DNA of 64,000 nt, taken from contig JARFJB010001965.1 in the NCBI GenBank assembly GCA_036346205.1, positions 1,400,001-1,464,000 of the forward strand. Reading direction: 5' to 3'. Of the stretch, positions 12,776 through 25,250 are shown one piece after another. The notes under the pieces are model-generated. The model made no database searches, was not told where the DNA came from, and was given only the letters and a program-made list of their open reading frames with translations. The position numbers and the translations under genes were made by a program. The stretch comes from Vesta saturnalis (Eukaryota > Arthropoda > Insecta > Coleoptera > Lampyridae). The first letter of the stretch is position 1; each line of letters begins with the position of its first letter.

Positions 12776-12781
12776 AACACC
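12714..12781. repeat. 28-bp inverted repeat (hairpin), 12-nt loop
   Basis: The arms 12714-12741 (GGTGTTG...CTAGGGA) and 12754-12781 (TCCCTAG...CAACACC) are complementary with one mismatch. The loop is AAACATCATTAA. It would fold as a strong stem in either strand. Confidence 0.93.
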
Positions 12782-12784
12782 TTT

Positions 12785-12905
12785 TCACAACGCTTTTTCG
12801 AATACGATCAACGGTATCGAGAATTTGTTGAGGAACACCAACCCAGAAGTGATATTTGTTCTCTAGAGGTCGAATTTGGGCCTTATAGGAATCTCATGAA
12901 TCACT
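12785..12905 (-). mobile_element. Fragment of the non-LTR element seen at 63207-64000
   Basis: The blocks GAATTTGGGCCTTATA and CAACGGTATCGAG...CACCAACCCAGA match the C-terminal region of the reverse transcriptase fragment near 63650-63745 (AACGATATCGAGG, CACTAACCCAGAGGTG, CGAATTTGGGCCTTATA). It is a short, diverged, minus-oriented piece. Confidence 0.65.
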
Positions 12906-13129
12906 CCACGTGACTGAATTAAAAGTCCACAAGGTTCTAGCAGTGTTATGAGCAGTGACGGCGAGAGGAAGAATAGGATGAGAATGGATTCTCATCCGGT
13001 TTTCTCATCAGAAAATTAGAGACCAAATATTAAGGAGCCCATGGTAGAGTGGTGGTACCTGGCCGGCGGGGGTACACATGCCTCCCACTTTATAATTCAG
13101 AACGGTCGATCAGTAACACGATAAATAGG

Positions 13130-13920
13130 CTAACAGAATGAGACAATGACAAAAGAGCAAAAAGTTTCAGAAGAGGAAGCTACGGATTTCTTGAATACAA
13201 TAGCAAAGACATGGAGGACAACCATTCAACTGATGAATAATACTGAAAACCTAAGAACCAGAGAAATATATATCAGACGTGGAATCCATCAATGCGATTT
13301 ACTGAGTACACTGTGGTTCTATCTAAGCCTAAACCCAAAGCCAAACATGCTTGGTCGAAGAAAGTGCGGATATCAAATTAAAGCCAGAATAACTAATTTG
13401 CACACAATCAATTACCTATTCGATCTTCACGATCATCTTCGTTAATAAACATTGTCACGTGATTTGTGGTAGCCCAAAATGGAATTAGACTTAACAAAAT
13501 GTAAAGATTAAATCCATTCTTGGGCTGCATCTTCATGCAACCCGCAGTAGCATAATTAACATCAATTTGACCTATGAGTGGCTAAAAAAGGAGAGGTAGT
13601 GCTTGAGAAAGAAAGTATCCTTCTAGCCATGCAGAACCACGTGATCAAAACGACGAACTATGGAAAGTACATCCTAAAACCGCAGTTGATGCTTTCCATA
13701 GAGAATACGTTTATTGGTCACTACACAAGCCGATGAATAGCTGATTGAGCTAAGTGGACAACTAGCATATACTGCTCAAGTTGTGCCAGAATATGCGAAT
13801 CTTGCTGAGTTCACTGCGCTTCAATAGACAGTATCATCAAAGTAACACATGTTGAAGTGCAAGCGTCCAACTTGTGTGGAACACCGATCGTGTGTTTCTT
13901 CCTAACGTTAAATTTTTATA
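13130..13920 (+). pseudogene. Non-LTR reverse transcriptase fragment (R2-like type)
   Basis: The frame 13146-13445 reads NTIAKTWRTTIQLM, then EIYIRRGIHQCDLLSTLWFYLSLNP. This matches the RT segment usually written as RGI.QGDSLSP.WF...L in type I/R2-like elements; here Q-G-D-S is replaced by HQCDL. It ends in an ITNLHTINYLFDLHD stretch where the YxDD box should be, so the catalytic Asp pair is gone. Further downstream, other frames carry NHVIKTTNYGKY-like and CARICESC-like pieces. It is broken throughout, and clade assignment is tentative. Confidence 0.6.
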
Positions 13921-14515
13921 ATATTATTTATTAAGCCACATTAAACTTTACGCTGACTGGCTACCATGCGATTGTGTCTATTACATCTTAAATATCCACA
14001 AAATAACAAATTGTAAAATTTATGTAGGTTAGACGTCATATATTTTGGAACAAAGTTACGTCTCGTAAGGTTAAATTGAACATAAATCGAGGCAAGTCCT
14101 TCTTTCAAACATGTGCAGTTAAACCAGTTATTTGACGGACTTCTTAAATTTCAACTTGTTTCCTGAAATAATGGATCCATTAGTAATCTTATTTTTATGT
14201 AAATCTCGAACACTCTTTGATTTCGACATCTTTTTCGAAATATTCTACGTAATGTGTAATACTCAATTTATTGGAATCTGGAGAAACCATTATTGAGCGT
14301 CAAATAAACCCTAATGTTTACGGCCGATTTTATAATCAACTTAAAGTCGACTTTAAAAATAAAGCTACTTTAAGTTCGACTTCATAACGCATTTTTAAAG
14401 TCACTTTAGACTTTACACTTTACACTAAAAGTTAGTTTAAAGGTAAAGTACGGAAATTTGTCATTTAAGGTAAAGCACGGTTTCGATAACCTTATTTTTA
14501 TCACTAGCATGTTTT
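13921..14515. other. No gene; clustered TTAAAGT motifs
   Basis: AT-rich, with repeated short motifs of the form CTTTAAAG / AAAGTCACTTTA / GTAAAG(T/C)ACGG between 14340 and 14485, including the palindrome TTAAAGTCGACTTTAA. This may be a decayed MITE. Nothing else is visible. Confidence 0.4.
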
Positions 14516-14888
14516 TCATACTTTTTTGAGTTCAAGTTCGTCTGATGAAGAATATCTAGTCCATCGCCGACCAAAAATTTTCCCTGGACGTTGGATTGCA
14601 ACATTCGGTTCGGTATTATGACGGCTTTGATAAATTATGTTTTTCAGAATACCGCATAGGAAGAAATACAGTATTGACAGTTCTAGAGATCGTGGCGGCC
14701 ATAACACCGAACCGAATGTTGCAATCCAAGGATTTTCTAAGTAATGCCAAAGCATTGTGGGCTGTGGAACCGTCTTGTTGAAAAAAAATATTTGGAATAT
14801 GTTTTTCAGGAATGTTATATTTATATTTTTGAAAAGCTAAGGAAGAACTGTAGATGATGGTTGCCAAGTCAACTATGATTCCCATTTG
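14516..14888 (-). pseudogene. DDE transposase fragment (QQDGSTAH type)
   Basis: In one minus frame FFQQDGSTAHNALALLRKSL is the second-Asp region of a mariner-like transposase common in arthropods. In a second frame, FGSVLWPPRSLELSILYFFL corresponds to WPPRSPDLTP.DFFL, with the catalytic Asp replaced. A frameshift at about 14700 separates them. The gene ends abruptly at about 14888, where the left TIR of the next element starts, so that element probably inserted into it. The N-terminal half was not found beyond 17176. Confidence 0.72.
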
Positions 14889-14895
14889 AAAAAAA

Positions 14896-17176
14896 AGTTT
14901 ACGGGGTTACCCATTTTCGACACATTTACTGGTTATCTCATTAATTATTGGACTTATCAAAAAACTGATATAGGTGTCATGAGATGTATTTGGAAGAAAC
15001 TGAAAATGGTAAAAGTAGAGTTTTGAAGTATTTACTGGTTTAGAAGATACGAGGGTAAACCAAAAATTGTCGATTTTAAATTTGCTCCCTGTGCGTTTTA
15101 TAACCAACAATAGAAGAAAATGTTTCCTAGGAAAGTTTCCTAGTTTACTACGTAGAATATTATACCGTCCAAGTCAAAAACTTATTGAATCCAACTTTCT
15201 CATTTTAAATGGAACGTCCTGTATATTTTTAGCCAAAAGGTTGCATTTTAAATTGTCTTTTCATACATATAACATTTAATATAGTTTATTATTTAAATAA
15301 TTGAACAATTCTAATTTTTATATTAAATCAGTAGTAGAGTAGTAGGCCATGTATTATGAGGTAAGAATACTAAATGAGTATTTACATTGTTCACTGAAGA
15401 CTACTGCCCCTCAGATTATTACAAGTCTAGAGCTTCTTAATGCTTAATTTTTCTTCATAATCGTACGATGCCTAAGAATACCTACTTAATAAATGGTTTA
15501 GTAGGCTATGGATAAAATCTATTTGCAATGAAAACAAAACAGTATGAGTGATTTTATTTATTGACAACTTCAACGCGTTTCAAGTTTTCTGTTAGATAAA
15601 ATGGTTTACCAAAACTATTAAAAATATGATATCTTATGTGCATATATCGAATATCAAAGAAAATGCCCTATACTTATATTTTCGACGTTACCCTAAGAGG
15701 CAGCAACCATTCGGTGATATTTTTAAAAGACTAGAATCTGAAGATTTATGAAAGCTTTAGTAAACCGAGACCTGTTGAATATATTAAGGAAAATAAAGAA
15801 AACGAAATAATAAACGTTCTTGGGTTAGTGGAATGTAAAATTCAAGTAAGTTTTTATGCTAAAAATTTCATACTTATAATGTTATTAAAATCAAAATTTC
15901 AGCAAGGAAATTACACGTCTATATCAACAATAGAAAAAAACAGTTGGGGTGTCAACAAAAAATTATTATTTACCATATAAAGTAAACTTGGCACAATATT
16001 TACACCCCGGAGGTCATGAGAGAAGAATTGAATTTAGCCGTTGGTTTTTATATAAATGTAACGAAATTCCCAATTTTCATAAGAAAATTGTATGGTTCGA
16101 TGAGGCAAGAATTACAAATGATGGAATTATGAACCGCAACAATGAAAGATACTGGGCCAACACCAACGCGTATTTAATGAGACCAGTTTGCCGACAAGGT
16201 AGATTTCTTTTTTAAAATGGCACAGGTTTGTCTATACAATTTGTGAAGAAAACATGAATACTGAAAGATACCTAAATGTTCTGGAAATTAACCTTTTAAA
16301 TTTGCTTGATCTGTTTGAAGAACGAACTAATATAAATTTTCAGCAAGATGACGCTCCCAGTCATAACGGCTTAAGTGGCAGGGAATATTTAAATATAAAT
16401 TTCCCAGATAGATGGTTGGGAACATATGGACCTGTTAGATGGCCGCCGCGCTCACATGACCTGGCACCTCTAGATTTTTGTTATGGGGTCATCTAGAATC
16501 AGAGATCTATAGACAAACCAATGAAACACAGGAATAGTTTCTTGAAGCAATCCATGCAGCATTTAGAAAAATAGAACCCGTTCATATTATTAATGCTCTA
16601 AGATCGGTTAGAAATCGTTGCCAAAAATGTATTGATTGCAATGGAGGGCGATTTGAGTACCTTCGTTGATAAATGTACCACATTTTATTTATTTTCTTAC
16701 ATAATAATGCATAGCCTACTACTGATTTAATATAAAAATTTAAATTATTCACTTATTTAAGTAACAAACTATATTAAAAGTTATATGTGTGAAAAGACAA
16801 TTAAAAATGCACCTTTTTTTGTTAAAAATATACAGGGTGTTCCATTTAACATGAGAAAGTTGAATGCGATAACTTTTTGACTTGACCCGGTAGATGCGAT
16901 TTTTGGGTGGCATAATATTCTACTTAGCAAACTAAGAAACTGTCATAGGAAACATTTTCTTCTATTACTAGTAATAAAACATATAGGGGATAAACTTCAA
17001 ATCGACAATTTTTCATTTTACCCCCATATCTTCTAAACTAGCCAATATTTTTAAGTTCTGCTTTTACCATTTTTAGTTTCTCCCAAATACATTTCATGAC
17101 ACCTACATCAGTTTTTTGATAAGATCAATAATTACCGATATAATCAGCAAGTGTCGAAAATGGGTAACCCTGTATA
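14896..17176 (+). mobile_element. DD41D mariner-like element with about 460-bp TIRs
   Basis: The left arm (14896 to about 15360) and right arm (about 16710-17176) are inverted copies. Both contain GGGTTACCCATTTTCGACAC at the outer end, a block around the octamer CAGGGTGT/ACGTCCTG in the middle, and CAGTAGTAGAGTAGTAGGC-like text at the inner end (complement near 16715). The copy encodes its transposase on the plus strand between the arms. Arm length is unusually long for mariners but similar to the other DD41D copies here. Confidence 0.88.
15949..16680 (+). pseudogene. DD41D transposase pseudogene
   Basis: The first piece (15949-16215) reads KVNLAQYLHPGGHERRIEF, then IVWFDEARITNDGIMNRNNERYW, which places the first catalytic Asp in WFDEA. 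The second piece (16254-16496) has FQQDDAPSHNGLSGREYL (second Asp), RWLGTYGPVRWPPRSHDLAP and then LDF (third Asp), 41 residues apart. It lacks a readable N-terminal helix-turn-helix and has frameshifts near 16215 and 16490. A C-terminal end follows in another frame to about 16670 (GGRFEYLR). This is the best preserved catalytic triad among the copies, although in two frames. Confidence 0.82.
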
Positions 17177-17495
17177 TTATTACTCAAAAACCTCACCCCC
17201 TGGAAAAATTTTAAGCACACCACTGAACTCGGGACTTCGCAATATATAAGCACCGTTGATAAAATACATTAGTGTAATAGTATTAAGTGAGGTATAAGAC
17301 CTTGAAAGAAGTGTAGAAATATCGACGTATAAGTATAAGTATAAGTCGAAAACAAAAGAAAATACTAAATTTTCGATTTTGCCATAAAATCTAAATCAAC
17401 AAAGTAGTACGTGAATGTAAAAACTCAAAATTTCTATCTTTGATAATAAGAACGATATCTTCAAAAACAACTAAAACAACGAAATCCAGACACAT

Positions 17496-17968
17496 GGTAC
17501 TTTAATAAAAATAGATTCTCCTGGGGGAAGCGACACTGAAATTTTCCGATGCAGAAAAGGGTTTTTTGCATTAAATGTGCAAACAGTAAGGGATATAAAA
17601 CTAAAGAAATATAATTGCAAGATGACCGGGATGTGTTCATGATCAAATCGTTTCCAAGATCAACAATTTAAAAAGAAAATTTGACAATAGAGATTATGGA
17701 AATGATGACAAAACTGCTGGATGTCCACACAGAAGCTGAGAATCTATATAATGAATCTCTTATCAGAACTGGAAATACTGTGAAACGTCAATACGGTGAA
17801 ACTGCAATGATTATTGTAGCAATAGCGGTATGTCATAATATTGCAATCGACATGAATCAAAAGATTCCGCAAGTCTGGCTGGAACATAATCTTGCAAATG
17901 ACGTGGAGAGCCTAAACATAAATAACATTAATGTAGGCCGCCAGTTTAGACAAGTATTAAATAATTAA
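17496..17968 (+). pseudogene. HARBI1/PIF-Harbinger transposase fragment
   Basis: The plus strand reads GTLIKIDSPGGSDTEIFRCR, then KGFFALNVQTVRDIKL. This is the I.SPG...E.FR.RKG.FS.NVQ.V motif of the Harbinger transposase DDE domain. After a disrupted stretch, 17681-17968 gives AENLYNESLIRTGNTVKRQYG and IIVAIAVCHNIAIDMNQ, matching the AE..YN..HIRTRNTVER..G and AVLHNIA region. About 30-40 residues between them appear deleted (ends at G, resumes at ETAMII). The catalytic Asp and Glu residues cannot all be placed. PIF elements normally carry a second Myb-like gene; see 18240-19015. Confidence 0.75.
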
Positions 17969-18239
17969 CACTTTGCTAATTTAAGCTAAATAGTTTGTAC
18001 ATAAATTGATGGTAGCCTAGATTATCCTTTTATTTTGTATTTGTGGGCCGGATCTACACAAAAACGGAAATGTCAGGCATCTCTATGCGCATCAACTACT
18101 AACATAATTAAGTTAGATTCAATTATGTTATAATTATGTTAAATGTAAATTATATTAATTACTGTAATAATGTAGATTAATTATTTCTAAAAAAGGACCA
18201 TAAATAATCTTCTTTTCAAATCCTATTTTCTGCAATCTT

Positions 18240-19015
18240 CAACTTTTTACAAGCCCTCTGTTTTTCGCTTGTAGAATTCGTGTTTTCCATAAACCCAGGT
18301 AAACATTAATTTACTGGGCCTCTTCATTTTGTAATTCATAGAAATACAAATAACACTGGTACGTTGGGCGTAAAAATACAGTACCTTTGGTGACTCCCAT
18401 ATTTCTTTCGAACTGTATTCTGTTCCCATTACATTAGTTCCAGTACATTCAATCTGAAGCAAATAAAATGTTCAGTTAATCCAGAACAAATGTTTACTTC
18501 ACAGCGTGCAACTGAAATCTGTTGATCAATTCAGATTCGTTTTTCTGGAAATTCTAATTTATGTATAAGAAGTGCATAATTAGATATATTGGTATAAAAT
18601 AAAAATTGTCCCGTTTCCTTATTGTTACTATATCAGATTCATAGATAGATTCCAACCATATTACCGTTTTATACTGGATCTAAATTTTCAAGAACGTGGG
18701 TCAACCACCCGTTCCCTTTACATATTTACACAGATCAGGCACGTTTTTGGGCTTTCATTGTAGGTTGCCGTACTTGGCTTGTAGTTAATCTACCTTTCTT
18801 GTCTGAATACCCATTTTGGAATCATACGACATCCGAATTGTATTCCTTGCTTCTTTCTATAAAAAAAGTCACTCCGTCGTTTCATGTCATGTAAATTGTA
18901 TAATTACTTTCTTTTTTTTTGTTAAGTACTTTATTTGTAATTTTGTACTCCCAATGCTTTCAAATCTCACCATCTCCTGGAGCAAAATGAGTTCTTCTTC
19001 CTTAGTAAAATTTTA
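18240..19015 (-). pseudogene. Possible Myb/SANT-like accessory gene of the Harbinger element
   Basis: On the minus strand from 19013 the frame starts NFTKEEELILLQEMVRFESI, which looks like the start of the Myb/SANT-like (Myb_DNA-bind_5) domain, whose pattern is NFT..E...LL.LV..F..I. Further on, a separate frame (18247-18462) reads ECTGTNVMGTEYSSKEIWE. The region lies next to the HARBI1 piece in opposite orientation, the layout expected for PIF/Harbinger elements. The similarity is short and the frames are broken, so this is a hypothesis. Confidence 0.4.
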
Positions 19016-19247
19016 AGACCTGTTCCCTTTTGACTCCAAAGCTTTAAGGGACCTATTAATATCACTCAATAAAATGTTTTACAAGATAAGTGTAACTTAC
19101 CCCTTAATAACAAATAAAAAATTCGGGGTTTGATTATTATATTACAAAACGTAAATTGCACAACGGTCTAGCTCACTGAGGTACAAACTTAAGAAACTTA
19201 CTGTAATTGAGAACTCATTGATTTTCAGGTGCGAGGGATGCAGAGTT

Positions 19248-20582
<1,335 letters not shown>

Positions 20583-21003
20583 ATATAACCACTATGAGCA
20601 TTTTGTTTGTTAGACGCCACTCAATTTATACGTTTAATAATTAAAATACAACCAAAATTGACAAAGTTGTACCTTATTAACATAGGAAATCTAAATAACA
20701 ATACACAATTGTAGTTATATGTATATTTAAGTAAAACAAAACGTTAGATTAATTTCGGCATAAAATAACTCAAACGATATTTCTCGTAACGATTTACGAT
20801 TTTAAATAATTACTAAATTAATACAACTATATTAGCTTATCATCTACTTTTACTTAAAATCCAAAATGTAATATGATCAGCACAGTATTCAATCATAAAA
20901 CGTACTGACCTATATCAACACATATTACAGTATGATAGGTTGTGAACTCAAATGTTTCTATCTTTACGAGATATTGAATTTATTCCTTACTTTACGACCA
21001 CCC

Positions 21004-21072
<69 letters not shown>

Positions 21073-22116
21073 ATGATAATACAAATTTCGGAACTTAATT
21101 AAGGTAACGATAGCCAAAAATTGAAAATAAATTAAGGTAACAATAGCCAAGAATTGGCACGTTACAACCTCACTCATTGTAGGTAATTAGGTATGCTAAA
21201 CCACGATATTATTTCACAACACACAATTAATAACAGTCAAAACGTAGCATAGGTAACATCAAAATAAAACTTCGCACGGGCGCATGCGCGTGGTGCAAAT
21301 GAACTAATCTCTAGATTCCAATGCTGCCAACATCTTTTCAAAAACTTAAATTCAACTTTAGAAAAAGACCACACGAACAGACATTAATAAGCCGTATAAT
21401 TGTAATAGGAACTTTATGTTGATTTTAGCTTAAAATCTGCTTTAGCTAAAGTACTTTTTAACCGTTTATTATGAAATAGGCCGTTAAAGAAGTTATAAAC
21501 CTTAAACCAATTTTAGTACTTCATTTAAATCCTTGGTCAAACCAGGATTACAGTTTTCCTGTTTGCCGATTTTCCACTCTTCCTTTCCATACATACTTTT
21601 ATTGTAAATTTAGATAATTATTAAATTATGTAATGTTTTTTTTACGTTCGGTATAGAATTATGTAGTTTACTCTATAATAGTTTCCAGTAAGCATTTTGA
21701 ATCTTAAGTATCGATTTCTAAGCACCTTTTTTGAAACGGCACCTACTTTATATAGCTCTAAACTAACGCCCCGAGCTCTGGAATTGATGTTGTGGCCAAA
21801 AAAATTATCGTAACAGGTATAATATTTACTACTATAGATAATCCAGCGAAAAAACTGATGCACGTCATAAATTCATTTAGCTAGTTCCATAACTTAAAAA
21901 AAGATAGAAACGTTCTAGAACGTTGGAACTACTTACTTAAATTAATGACTTGTATCGGTTTTTTTCGCTGGATTACCTATACTACTGTGCTGTTTTATAC
22001 TTTGGCGAGAGACCTTATATTTAAACCGCGGTGCTAAAAGAAGGGTTGAGCACAGAAAAATATAATTAGAACTTTACATTTTGACAATTCTACTGACAAA
22101 AATATTAAGCTAAATA
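20583..22116. repeat. Solo DD41D terminus, (TA)n run, short duplication and inverted repeat
   Basis: 20961-21007 repeats the right terminus of the 19381-20582 element and runs into a TA tract (to 21071). A roughly 33-bp tandem duplication (AATTAAGGTAACRATAGCCAA) lies at about 21097-21155. 21829-21860 and 21953-21986 form an inverted repeat around ATAATCCAGCGAAAAAA. No gene is recognised. Confidence 0.75.
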
Positions 22117-23768
22117 TACTGGGTGTTCAATAAGGAATGGGACATACGTTAACTGGAGATTATTTGCGTTAAAATAAACCGATTTAACTAAATTTACCTT
22201 AGTCCAAAAGTTGATACTAAATACTAAATAAATCACATTTGCTTTAATATCTTTCGACTACTTCCAGCTAAGCAAGAAGTTATGCAAAATTTACCCTAAT
22301 CGAAGACAGCCCAATCATAAATTGTTTTCATGCCTAATTAGCAGATTAAGAAACCGGAAGTTTCCGCCCAAAGAGGGTCTATGGTTCGTAGTGTTGAGCA
22401 GGAGGAAGAGATATTAAATATTGTTGAAGATGACCCAATAAGTACCCATAACCAATGTCGAATTAAGTCAGGGTACTGTAATATTTTACATGAACATCAA
22501 TTATACCCGTACCATTTTACTCCAGTACAAAACTTACTGCCAAATGACCTTTTAGCGAGAACACATTTCTGTCTATTTGTCAGAAATCAAAACAGACAAG
22601 ACCCATGTTTTGTAAGTAAAATTCTCTTCACTGATGAGAAGGGGAATTTTTAATTACAAAGTGGTCATACATGGGCTGTAGTAAATCAGAAAGGTACAGT
22701 GGTGCGGCACTTTCAGCATAAATTTAAATTAAACGTGTGGTTTGATATATTCGAAGATAACCTTGTAGGACCTTTCCAGTAACACGTAATTACTTACATT
22801 TTTTCCAGTATAATTTATTCGATCTAATAGATAATAAATATTAGGGCTGGTATGTGATATTTACAGAATGGCGCTCCTGCCCATTATACCATAGCAGTAC
22901 GAAATCATTTAAATAACCCATCGGTGGATAGGCAGAGGAAGTTAATACTTCACAGTCCAGATTTAAACCCTCTCGATTTTATTTTACATCTGGGGATGTA
23001 TACTAGTCCTACTGTTAATACCAGAAATTCATTGCGGCAAAGAACAATAAGAGCGGCAAATGTTATTCAACAGAACCGTTCATCCTTCTTAGTTAGAGGA
23101 AATTTCTCAAAAATTGTAGAAAATGTATTGAGGCAAACGGAAGACATTCTGAACATCAAATTTGAAATGATGCTTTTCCTATAATTAGATAACTATTGAA
23201 AACTTTTCTCAATCTGTTATTTTTAAATGTTTTCTATCATTCACGTTTCATGTTTTTGTGTTTAAATACTACCTGAATACCTTTATTCAACTTTGTTTTT
23301 TTTTGCAATTTTTATAAAAAGTATAAATTTTATCCTTGTTTTATGGTGTTATTTCTTAGTGTTTGTGGATAGCAGTCAAATACGTCGACAAACTAACTTT
23401 ACTTTCAGATAATTTGTATGCATCATCACTTTTAGATACGTTTTTTCTCGGAAACCGTATAGGTATACCTTTCTTAACTAGAAAAGACAGGTAAAGAGAT
23501 TTTTCTAATCCAAAATAGCATACAGGGTGGTAGAAAAAAAGTTTACGATGGCGTACTCTATAAGATACACCGAAATTGATAATGGATTTGAATTTCTTGT
23601 CTTATAATTAGCTGGAAGTAGTCGAAAGATATTAAAAGAAATGTGATTTATTTTTTCGACAGTAGCTCAGTTAGTATCAACTTTTGGGCAAATTAGTCAA
23701 ATCGGGTTATTTTAACGCAAATAATCCCCAGTTAACGTATGTCCCATTCTTTACTGAACACCATGTGT
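22117..23768 (+). mobile_element. Mariner-like element with about 160-bp TIRs
   Basis: The left end, CTGGGTGTTCAATAAGGAATG (22117-22275), is inverted at 23610-23768 (complement with CCCATTCTTTACTGAACACC). Both ends share TTTCGACTACTTCCAGCT and the GTTAACGTATGTCCCATTC block. The transposase is on the plus strand. A further terminus-like ACAGGGTGG at 23521 lies inside the right part and may belong to another insertion. Confidence 0.87.
22381..23184 (+). pseudogene. Mariner-like transposase with Asp-to-Asn catalytic change
   Basis: The first piece (22381-22653) carries an N-terminal region, then HQLYPYHFTPVQNLLPNDLL and SKILFTDEKGNF, with the first catalytic Asp in FTDE. The next piece, out of frame near 22655-22780, reads HTWAVVNQKG and KFKLNVWFDIF. 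The catalytic core at about 22865 reads LQNGAPAHYTIAVRNHLN, where the family has QQDGAPAH, so the second catalytic Asp is Asn. HSPDLNPLDFIL follows, but about 15 residues before it are missing. Its C-terminal end (to 23184) is readable. It cannot be active. Confidence 0.82.
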
Positions 23769-24848
23769 ATTTGTGAATTTTTACCTACCACCTTTCTATT
23801 TATTTATGTAAGGTATGTTTATATTTATTGAATTCAGTGCCATCTATACCACCGTTTTGTAAATTACAATAAACGATTTAAGTGTTATTTTATGAACTTT
23901 ACAATACAGTTTGTTACATAATTCTATCATTTTTCGGTATTGGCTCAATCCATCATCTTAACCTACATTTAAAGATTAATAGAGTAGCTAAACTCGTCAA
24001 AATGCTACTACAACATAATTAACACTGCAGTCACCTCATATTAAAATGTAATTTCAAAATAGAAGTTTTTATGTAAATATTATGTATCAAAACTATTAAT
24101 TATTGGTCATATATTAAAAATACACGAAAATTGTATGGTAACGTTACTACCGTTCTTATTTTGAAACCTATAATCAATGAATATTAAAAGGAGTAATTAC
24201 ATTAAGTAATGGTTTGATATTTGCACAATTGAGCGATAAAAATAAATCAAAATTTCTTAATATATACTAATCTATAATATCACAATACTTTCTTTAATTA
24301 AACTTTGGTTTAATTCTTTTGAAAATTAGCTTAGTGCGTTTTATATTAACCTTGCAGCTTGTAAAAAAACTTGATTTCGGACACTAACTTTAGAGGTTAT
24401 AGAAAGATTAAATTGACATAAAATTATACAACAATCACCGAAAACCCAAAAAATAGTCCTGCTGCTTACTTAACCAAATTATTTAGTGCCACATATAAAG
24501 GGACATGTATTTTTTATACATCAGAATAAATTTTGTATTTGTTGTGAATAGGAAGTTGATTTAGAACGAGGCCAGCGTTGTCAAATTTTGATCCTCTATA
24601 GGGAATCTTGGTAAGTACAATAGATGGAAGAAATTAAATAACACATTCTCGATGTCCTTTTTTAAGATAAATTCAATGATGAAAGTACAAAAATTGGGCT
24701 CCCCACATGACCACTACTTAAACAGTAGTCCAATCCTGGACTTGAAGCAATTAACAGAAGCTGTATCTATGTATATAACCGCGAGACGAGCTCATAATAA
24801 GTTGATTATAACTGAAAGGTTTTTTTTCATTAACAGACGGTAAAAAGG
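23769..24848. other. AT-rich stretch, no recognised feature
   Basis: No motif recognised. A 63-codon plus frame at 24652-24843 has no known pattern. Confidence 0.4.
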
Positions 24849-24849
24849 T

Positions 24850-25250
24850 TCAAAAAACACGGGCACGTGCACTAGCACGAGCTAGTCGTATCTGTGGTAA
24901 TTGTGCTAACACAATCTGCTTAGCATTCGGGACGTAATGGATTCGATCCCTGTTACCGCTTACCTTTTATAAGTTTTTTCAGGGGGTCTTCCTCTGCGTA
25001 TACGCACATCATATGCAGCTATTTAGACGAACGCTGGTATATTATCTTCCCTCTCAGAACCCTAACTCCATTCCTTCCGATCCCCTTCTGACCGCACTCA
25101 TCCTTAATCCTGCCATGCGCACATACGTAAATTATATATGTATACTGGGAATCCAACACCGTAGCTAAAGGAGCGTGGAAAGCTCGAGTAGCCCGCCCAA
25201 CCCCTTTGGGGAGGTAATAAAATACGTTGTTTTCCTTTCTTTTTTTTTAA
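24850..25250 (+). mobile_element. Probable tRNA-derived SINE
   Basis: The head (about 24875-24955) has a tRNA-like order: CTGTGGTAATTGTGCTAAC (A-box-like), ATCTGCTTAGCATTCGGGA (anticodon-arm-like) and GTAATGGATTCGATCCC (B-box-like, 24935-24951). A GC-richer body follows. The end near 25226-25250 reads GGTAATAAAATACG and is followed by a T-rich run. A second copy to define the ends is not visible here, so the boundaries are approximate. Confidence 0.5.
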
